From Rhodospirillales bacterium (GTDB taxonomy: Bacteria > Pseudomonadota > Alphaproteobacteria > Rhodospirillales > JABHCV01): DNA of 11,966 nucleotides. The translations under genes and the position numbers were made by a program. The notes beneath the pieces were generated by a model. That model made no database searches, was not told the DNA's origin, and saw nothing but the letters and a program-made list of their open reading frames with translations. Positions 8,461 to 11,966 of the stretch are shown piece after piece (position 1 is the first letter of the stretch; each line of letters begins with the position of its first letter). Where the stretch lies: assembly GCA_016776705.1 (NCBI GenBank), contig JADHSW010000079.1, positions 1 to 11,966 of the forward strand, written 5' to 3'.

Positions 8461-9635
8461 CGATCGATCTCACCAAAAACAATGTCCAAGGAACCGATGT
8501 TGGCGACGACGTCAGCCAGCATGTAGCCCTTGGAAACGAGTTCAAGCGCCTGCAAGTGGGCAAACCCTGGAGGTCTGATCTTGCAGCGATAGGGTTTGTT
8601 GGAACCGTCGGACACCAGATACACGCCGAACTCGCCCTTGGGCGCTTCAACCGCCGTGTAGGTGTCGCCGGCGGGTACGTGATAGCCCTCGGTAAAAAGT
8701 TTGAAGTGATGGATCAGCGATTCCATCGATTGTTTCATGTCACCACGCGACGGCGGTGTAATCTTGTGATCGTCTATCTTGACTGGACCGCCAGGCATGT
8801 CGCGCAGGCACTGCTTGATGATCTTCAGGGATTCGCGCATTTCTGCAATCCGGACAATATACCGGTCATAACAGTCGCCGGTTTTGGCAATGGGAATATT
8901 GAAGTCCATCTTGTCATAAACATCATAAGGCTGCGCCTTGCGAATATCCCAGGGGACACCGCAGGCGCGCAGGTTGGGTCCACTAAAGCCCCAGTCCATG
9001 GCTTCTTCCGCGCTCAGGCCACCAATATCGACGGTGCGTTGCTTGAAGATGCGGTTTTCAGTCAGCAGGGTTTCGATATCGTCGATCATCTGCGGGAATT
9101 GGTCACACCAGGCATCAATGTCTTCGGCCAACCCGTCAGGCATATCGGCTGCGACGCCGCCGGTACGGAAAAAGGCCATATGCATACGGGCACCAGAAAT
9201 ACGTTCGCAAAATTCCATCAGCTTTTCGCGTTCTTCAAAGGCCCACAGCATTGGTGTCATGGCACCAATATCCATGGCGAAGGCACAGACAGTGAAAATG
9301 TGATTCAGTTCGCGGCCAATTTCTGCAAACAGGACACGGATGTACTGACCGCGCGGCGACGCTTCAATGCCTAGCAGTTTTTCCGTCGCCAGCACAAAGG
9401 CATGTTCCTGGTTTTGCGGCGACACGTAATCCAGGCGGTCGAAATACGGCATGGCCTGGGCGTAGCTCTTATATTCGATCAGCTTCTCCGTACCGCGATG
9501 CAGCAACCCTACGTGGGGATCGGCGCGATCAATGACTTCACCGTCCAGTTCCAGGACCAGGCGCAACACACCGTGCGCAGAGGGATGCTGGGGGCCGAAG
9601 TTAAGATTGTAGTTTTTGATTTGTTTTTCGGACAT
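8457..9635 (-). CDS. nuoD: NADH-quinone oxidoreductase subunit D (49-kDa, quinone-site subunit)
   Basis: NuoD, related to the large subunit of [NiFe] hydrogenases, forms the ubiquinone-reduction site together with NuoB. The product is 392 residues and is a stand-alone protein, not fused to NuoC as in E. coli. The N-terminal motif N-F-G-P-Q-H-P-S-A-H-G at about 12-22 contains His17 and His21. P-Y-F-D-R-L-D-Y-V-S near residue 63-72 contains Tyr70. By alignment from memory, His21 and Tyr70 match the quinone-headgroup ligands of the bovine 49-kDa subunit (His59, Tyr108). The C-terminus ends V-F-G-E-I-D-R, usual for the family. Translation starts at an ATG overlapping the nuoC stop by one base (TGATG), with a GAGGGGG SD about 8-9 nt upstream. 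Confidence 0.99.
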   Translation of the reverse strand: MSEKQIKNYNLNFGPQHPSAHGVLRLVLELDGEVIDRADPHVGLLHRGTEKLIEYKSYAQAMPYFDRLDYVSPQNQEHAFVLATEKLLGIEASPRGQYIRVLFAEIGRELNHIFTVCAFAMDIGAMTPMLWAFEEREKLMEFCERISGARMHMAFFRTGGVAADMPDGLAEDIDAWCDQFPQMIDDIETLLTENRIFKQRTVDIGGLSAEEAMDWGFSGPNLRACGVPWDIRKAQPYDVYDKMDFNIPIAKTGDCYDRYIVRIAEMRESLKIIKQCLRDMPGGPVKIDDHKITPPSRGDMKQSMESLIHHFKLFTEGYHVPAGDTYTAVEAPKGEFGVYLVSDGSNKPYRCKIRPPGFAHLQALELVSKGYMLADVVANIGSLDIVFGEIDR

Positions 9636-10267
9636 CAGGAATCCCCCTCGCTGGCAGCTTCATCGGGTTCTTCAGCTTTTTCATCGCCCGGCAGCGGGGC
9701 ATCCATGGCTTCCCAGGGACTAACGAAATCGAAACTTCGGAAATCCTGGGCCATCTTTACCGGCTCGTAAACAACCCTCTTTTTTTCATCGTCGTAACGA
9801 ATTTCCACATAACCGGACAGCGGGAAGTCCTTGCGCAGCGGATGTCCTTCGAAACCGTAATCTGTCATGATACGACGTAAATCCGGGTGACCTGAAAAAT
9901 AAATGCCAAGCAAATCCCAGGCTTCGCGTTCCCACCAGTTGGCGGAACTGAAAACAGAAACAACAGATGGGACAGGCTTTTTCTCATCGGTGCGCACTTT
10001 CACGCGAACACGCAGATTGTGGGTCATGGAAAGCAGGTTGTAGACAACGTCAAAGCGTTCTTCACGGTCGGGATAATCGACACCGCAAACATCCATAAGA
10101 ATTTTGAATTGACAATTCACATCGTCGCGCAAGAAGCTCATCACCTTGACAATGGCGTCACTTCGCACGCTGACCGAAAGTTCACCGTTGGCGATAACTG
10201 TCGCAGTTACCTCGTTGGGTAGCGCGGTGGCGATCAATTCGCTTAAGTCTTTCAGTGCCAGATCCAT
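9635..10267 (-). CDS. nuoC: NADH-quinone oxidoreductase subunit C (30-kDa)
   Basis: NuoC is a hydrophilic, cofactor-free structural subunit of the connecting module. The product is 210 residues from the ATG at 10267. The family signature is W-E-R-E-A-W-D-L-L-G-I at 112-122, followed by F-S-G-H-P-D-L-R-R-I at 124-133 and G-H-P-L-R-K-D-F-P-L-S-G-Y at 141-153. The last 20 or so residues are strongly acidic. The frame stays open to an in-frame ATG at 10285 and a TTG at 10309. ATG 10267 was chosen for the GAGGAA SD 5 nt upstream and the family-like M-D-L-A-L-K start, but ATG 10285 has its own possible SD (GGAAAGG, 6 nt away) and cannot be excluded. The upstream gap to nuoB is 66 nt. Confidence 0.96.
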   Translation of the reverse strand: MDLALKDLSELIATALPNEVTATVIANGELSVSVRSDAIVKVMSFLRDDVNCQFKILMDVCGVDYPDREERFDVVYNLLSMTHNLRVRVKVRTDEKKPVPSVVSVFSSANWWEREAWDLLGIYFSGHPDLRRIMTDYGFEGHPLRKDFPLSGYVEIRYDDEKKRVVYEPVKMAQDFRSFDFVSPWEAMDAPLPGDEKAEEPDEAASEGDS

Positions 10268-10333
10268 GTTTCCTCGGCGGCCCATTGCAGGCCTTTCCTT
10301 AAATCTCAATAGTCGAAGGATTTTACGCTTGGC
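10268..10333 (-). other. nuoB-nuoC intergenic gap with possible hairpin
   Basis: This 66-nt spacer is one of the two wide gaps in an otherwise overlapping operon. On the transcribed strand it holds GGCC-TGCAAT-GGGCC-type complementarity just before the nuoC start, which could form a short hairpin around the alternative nuoC ATG at 10285. No U-run follows, so it is not a terminator. The frame upstream of nuoC remains open through nearly the whole gap, so part of it could be coding if the longer start is used. Confidence 0.35.
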
Positions 10334-10876
10334 CTAACGCCACAATGTTCCAGTTCGCCTGATTTTCTTTTGTAGTTGCAGGACACCATAAACGAGCGCT
10401 TCAGCCGTTGGAGGGCAGCCCGGAACGTAGATATCCACCGGCACCACGCGATCACAACCGCGCACCACCGAATATGAATAATGGTAATAGCCGCCACCGT
10501 TCGCGCATGATCCCATCGAGATCACATAACGCGGTTCCGACATCTGATCATAAACCTTGCGGAAGGCCGGGGCCATTTTATTTGTCAGGGTGCCCGCGAC
10601 AATGATGACATCCGATTGCCGTGGAGACGGCCTGGGAACAACGCCAAAACGATCAAGGTCATAGCGGGGCATATAGGCGTGGATCATTTCAACGGCGCAG
10701 CAGGCCAGACCGAACGTCATTGGCCACAGGGAACCGGTACGCGCCCAGTTGACGACGTGATCCAGGCTGGCGATGACAAATCCCTTATCGGTCAGCTCCC
10801 CCGTTACCTGATTGATGATCGCATCCTGTTCGGCACCTGGCGGGATCGGTTTACCGGGATCGATTATCACTCCCAT
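10334..10876 (-). CDS. nuoB: NADH-quinone oxidoreductase subunit B (PSST, cluster N2)
   Basis: NuoB holds the terminal [4Fe-4S] cluster N2, which reduces ubiquinone at the NuoB-NuoD interface. The product is 180 residues. N2 ligands are visible: tandem Cys59-Cys60 in G-L-A-C-C-A-V-E-M, Cys124 in M-G-S-C-A-N-G-G-G-Y-Y, and Cys154 in V-P-G-C-P-P-T-A-E-A-L. The basic R-P-S-P-R-Q-S-D segment at 82-89 is also typical. The ATG lies within the 3' end of nuoA, overlapping it by 10 nt, and is preceded by a strong SD (AAAGGAG, 7 nt away). Confidence 0.99.
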   Translation of the reverse strand: MGVIIDPGKPIPPGAEQDAIINQVTGELTDKGFVIASLDHVVNWARTGSLWPMTFGLACCAVEMIHAYMPRYDLDRFGVVPRPSPRQSDVIIVAGTLTNKMAPAFRKVYDQMSEPRYVISMGSCANGGGYYHYSYSVVRGCDRVVPVDIYVPGCPPTAEALVYGVLQLQKKIRRTGTLWR

Positions 10877-11232
10877 TCCAGAGCTCCTTTACGCCATTCG
10901 TAAATAAAACCGATGGTCAGAACCCCGAGGAACACCATCATCGACCAAAATCCGTAAACTCCCACATCCCCAAGCGAGACCGCCCACGGGAACAGGAAAG
11001 CCACTTCAAGGTCAAAAATGATGAATAGAATGGCGACCAGATAGAATCGCACATCGAACTGGCGACGCGCATCATCGAACGGATCAAAACCGCATTCGTA
11101 TGCGGACGTCTTTTCAACGTCGGGCCGCTGCGTGGCGACAACATACGAAGCACCTATGCAGATGCCTGCGATAGCGATGGCAATTCCTAGAAAAATAAGG
11201 ATGGGGAGATACTCAATCAGTAACTCATCCAT
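10867..11232 (-). CDS. nuoA: NADH-quinone oxidoreductase subunit A (ND3)
   Basis: NuoA is a three-helix membrane subunit at the junction of the peripheral and membrane arms. The product is 121 residues from ATG 11232. Hydrophobic segments lie at about 9-32, 63-83 and 90-111. The long first loop contains A-Y-E-C-G-F-D-P-F at 44-52, where Cys47 matches the ND3 cysteine used as a marker of the active/deactive transition in mitochondria. Helix 2 holds Asp74 and Glu76 in I-F-D-L-E-V-A-F-L-F-P-W. The frame extends to a GTG at 11289 that would add 19 residues. ATG 11232 is preferred because M-D-E-L-L-I-E-Y-L-P matches family starts. The ribosome site here is weak (AGGG about 10 nt upstream). This is the first gene of the operon. 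Confidence 0.97.
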   Translation of the reverse strand: MDELLIEYLPILIFLGIAIAIAGICIGASYVVATQRPDVEKTSAYECGFDPFDDARRQFDVRFYLVAILFIIFDLEVAFLFPWAVSLGDVGVYGFWSMMVFLGVLTIGFIYEWRKGALEWE

Positions 11233-11250
11233 AGTCGGGAACCCTGTACA

Positions 11251-11269
11251 CCGTCTCAAAAAAAGACAG
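11251..11269 (-). promoter_or_regulatory. Small hairpin with U-rich loop in the nuoA 5' leader
   Basis: On the transcribed strand, CTGTCT pairs with AGACGG (six pairs, one G-U) around a loop of mostly U residues. It ends 18 nt before the nuoA ATG, close to the weak ribosome site. It could affect ribosome loading. The stem is short and the role is only inferred. Confidence 0.3.
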
Positions 11270-11367
11270 CCCTCTGAATTATTTAACACTTTGCGAAAAA
11301 CTACGGCATTTGCCGCATTTTACACACCATAATCCTCAACACCCCCACCGACTTCCGATCTCTTCCA

Positions 11368-11384
11368 TCACAGTTTCCCTGTGA
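11368..11384. repeat. Inverted repeat TCACAG-N5-CTGTGA upstream of nuoA
   Basis: Two 6-bp arms separated by 5 nt, with two further complementary G/C pairs outside a single mismatch. The symmetry suits either a dimeric regulator's operator or an RNA hairpin in the nuo leader. The half-site TGTGA with a matching TCACA resembles a CRP/FNR-family box in general shape, but the inner spacing and order differ from the classical site, so no regulator is assigned. Confidence 0.35.
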
Positions 11385-11408
11385 CGGCTCGGCGGATCAT
11401 CAGCCAGC

Positions 11409-11424
11409 CCACTCAAGTGAGTGG
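11409..11424. repeat. 16-nt palindrome upstream of nuoA
   Basis: CCACTCA and TGAGTGG arms are separated by two bases, a perfect 7-bp inverted repeat. No U-run follows on the minus strand, which argues against a terminator. It could be an operator or a structured part of the transcript downstream of tRNA-Asp. Confidence 0.4.
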
Positions 11425-11445
11425 TTTAGCACATAAACACCAGAC

Positions 11446-11512
11446 AAAAAAACCCCTATTCAGGCATTTAGGTAAAACAAAAAGGATATTCAGATATTTG
11501 AAAAATAAGGGG
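11446..11512 (-). terminator. Candidate terminator of the tRNA-Asp transcript
   Basis: After the tRNA 3' end, the minus strand has CCCC-T-TATT and, about 43 nt later, AATAGGGG followed directly by seven T residues. The arms can pair with a one-base bulge. The loop is long for a classic terminator, although a smaller ACCTA/TAGG pairing immediately before the T-run is also possible. The T7 run after GGGG is the main support. It would separate tRNA-Asp from nuoA. Confidence 0.45.
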
Positions 11513-11515
11513 AAA

Positions 11516-11592
<77 letters not shown>

Positions 11593-11603
11593 ATTGATGT
11601 CTT

Positions 11604-11617
11604 CAACCCTAGGGTTG
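11604..11617. repeat. Perfect 14-bp palindrome flanked by TTGATGT direct repeats
   Basis: CAACCCTAGGGTTG is a perfect dyad located between the predicted tRNA-Asp promoter and the mature tRNA 5' end. Two copies of TTGATGT lie on either side, at 11594-11600 and 11620-11626. One abuts the mature tRNA 5' end and the other overlaps the predicted -10 hexamer. The placement would suit an operator or a discriminator/leader element, but no known site was recognised. Confidence 0.5.
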
Positions 11618-11621
11618 CGTT

Positions 11622-11650
11622 GATGTAACTGCACCCCAAGCGGGTGTCAA
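11622..11650 (-). promoter_or_regulatory. Predicted sigma-70-type promoter for tRNA-Asp
   Basis: On the minus strand, a perfect TTGACA (11645-11650) is followed after exactly 17 nt by TACATC (11622-11627), a -10 hexamer with only three consensus bases. The site lies downstream of the tRNA-Val terminator and about 29 nt upstream of the mature tRNA-Asp. The spacer holds a small inverted repeat (CACCC/GGGTG). The strong -35, correct spacing and position support it, while the weak -10 lowers confidence. Confidence 0.55.
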
Positions 11651-11679
11651 GACATGAACGCAAATTTTATAAAATCCTT

Positions 11680-11712
11680 AAAAAAAAATGCGGTCTGCAA
11701 GCCCAGACAGCA
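11680..11712 (-). terminator. Rho-independent terminator after tRNA-Val
   Basis: On the minus strand, TGC-T-GTCTG pairs with CAGAC-C-GCA around a 6-nt loop (eight pairs with one internal mismatch), followed at once by nine T residues after a single A is excluded. It begins 7 nt after the tRNA-Val CCA end and shows that tRNA-Val and tRNA-Asp are probably separate transcription units. Confidence 0.8.
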
Positions 11713-11719
11713 AAGAAAA

Positions 11720-11795
11720 TGGTGGGCGATGACGGGCTCGAACCGCCGACATTCTCGGTGTAAACGAGACGCTCTACCAACTGAGCTAATCGCCC
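11720..11795 (-). tRNA. tRNA-Val(TAC)
   Basis: A 76-nt cloverleaf with encoded CCA. The acceptor stem GGGCGAT pairs with ATCGCCC. The D-arm is GCTC...GAGC. The anticodon stem TCTCG/CGAGA encloses TTTACAC with anticodon TAC. The T-arm GGCGG/CCGTC (one G-U) encloses TTCGAGC, and the discriminator is A, as expected for valine tRNA. It lies between the hup terminator and its own terminator. The promoter is not clear. Confidence 0.97.
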
Positions 11796-11835
11796 TTTAT
11801 TTTCAAATCCGGCTTTTCCCCGAATTCGATGTCTT

Positions 11836-11861
11836 TTTATACTGCCTTTCGGCATTTGCAA
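11836..11861 (-). promoter_or_regulatory. Weak candidate promoter for tRNA-Val
   Basis: TATAAA at 11836-11841 is a good -10-like hexamer, about 40 nt upstream of the tRNA. The only -35-like sequence near it is TTGCAA at 11856-11861, with a 14-nt spacer, too short for a normal sigma-70 promoter. It is offered because the upstream terminator implies that the tRNA needs its own start, though readthrough from hup is an alternative. Confidence 0.2.
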
Positions 11862-11900
11862 AGGAAAATGCCGGTCCCACCATACAGTGAAACCGGCATT
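11861..11900 (-). terminator. Rho-independent terminator of the hup gene
   Basis: On the minus strand, AATGCCGGT pairs perfectly with ACCGGCATT. The stem continues inward through two G-U pairs and CAC/GTG to a 6-nt loop, giving about 14 pairs. The 3' arm runs into TTTTCCTT. It starts 23 nt after the HU stop codon. Confidence 0.8.
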
Positions 11901-11923
11901 AATTCTTTTTGAAAGTCGGACGT

Positions 11924-11966
11924 CTAGTTGACGGCGTCTTTCAGGCCTTTACCAGCTTTAAACTTG
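11924..11966 (-). CDS. hup: HU family DNA-binding protein, C-terminal fragment
   Basis: Only the last 13 full codons and the stop are in the window. They read K-F-K-A-G-K-G-L-K-D-A-V-N-stop, a typical alphaproteobacterial HU C-terminus, in which F-K-A-G-K-x-L-K-x-A-V-N is strongly conserved. HU is a small dimeric nucleoid protein that bends and compacts DNA. Its place upstream of tRNA-Val, tRNA-Asp and nuoA agrees with the arrangement seen in many alphaproteobacteria. The terminator follows closely. The rest of the gene lies beyond the window. Confidence 0.9.
   Translation of the reverse strand, partial: KFKAGKGLKDAVN

Larger units (their letters stand above)
11233..11515 (-). other. Leader/promoter region between tRNA-Asp and nuoA
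   Basis: About 280 nt without a convincing gene. From the tRNA side it contains a terminator-like structure (11446-11512), a 16-nt palindrome (11409-11424), a 6-bp inverted repeat TCACAG/CTGTGA (11368-11384), a 12-nt near-palindrome (11304-11315) and a small hairpin (11251-11269). The nuo operon promoter should lie here, downstream of the tRNA-Asp terminator. I could not find a -35/-10 pair with good sequence and 16-18 nt spacing. TAAAAT near 11315-11320 is a -10-like hexamer, but no matching -35 lies at the right distance. Confidence 0.6.

Noticed and set aside
8556..9374. Long plus-strand open frame of about 270 codons opposite nuoD
   Set aside because: It lies wholly antisense to the highly conserved nuoD and its translation shows only shadow composition, with no family motif.
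11233..11289. Longer nuoA starting at GTG 11289
   Set aside because: The added residues are not family-like and would run through the U-rich hairpin region. M-D-E-L-L-I-E-Y is a normal NuoA start.
11304..11313. 10-mer CGGCATTTGC shared between the nuoA leader and 11850-11859 upstream of tRNA-Val
   Set aside because: A shared 10-mer is only weakly significant in about 600 bp of non-coding DNA, and the upstream copy belongs to a small GCC-GAAA-GGC hairpin region next to the hup terminator. There is no further flanking identity.
11654..11890. Plus-strand frame with W-A-M-T-G-S-N-R-R-H-S-R-C
   Set aside because: It is the antisense translation of tRNA-Val, a common false ORF.

Overview
The window is the complex I (NADH:ubiquinone oxidoreductase, NDH-1) locus of an alphaproteobacterium. 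Everything is on the minus strand, so transcription runs from high to low coordinates. Reading in that direction: the last codons of a histone-like HU protein gene (11966-11924), its terminator, tRNA-Val(TAC), a terminator, tRNA-Asp(GTC), a roughly 280-nt leader, then nuoA, B, C, D, E, F, G, H, I, J, K and L, and the first nine codons of nuoM at the window edge (27-1).

The organism is inferred from several features. NuoC and NuoD are separate proteins. NuoG has only the N1b, N5 and N4 cluster ligands and lacks the extra N7 site. NuoE carries a C-terminal tail like that of mitochondrial NDUFV2. The order hup / tRNA-Val / tRNA-Asp / nuoA is familiar from alphaproteobacteria. Moderate G+C and the protein flavour suggest a Rhodospirillales-like, perhaps marine, lineage. 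Genus cannot be fixed from sequence reading alone.

The nuo genes form one tightly packed operon. Most junctions are stop/start overlaps: A/B 10 nt, C/D 1 nt (TGATG), D/E 4 nt (ATGA), E/F 1 nt, G/H 8 nt, J/K 1 nt. Others are gaps of 7-12 nt with a Shine-Dalgarno (SD) sequence on or beside the upstream stop codon. Only B-C (66 nt) and I-J (about 66 nt) have larger gaps. There are no accessory ORFs between subunits. NuoE, F and G form the NADH-oxidising module (FMN, N1a, N3, N1b, N4, N5). NuoB, C, D and I form the quinone-reducing connecting module (N6a, N6b, N2). NuoA, H, J, K, L and M are membrane subunits, with NuoL and NuoM as antiporter-like proton channels. All cluster-ligand cysteines and the key membrane carboxylates and lysine checked by eye are present, so the enzyme looks intact.

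I see no undescribed system here. What merits a second look is the non-coding DNA: a perfect 14-bp palindrome between direct repeats in the tRNA-Asp promoter/leader, a structured nuoA leader without an obvious promoter, and inverted repeats in the two wider intergenic gaps. No plus-strand gene, mobile element, CRISPR array or pseudogene was found.
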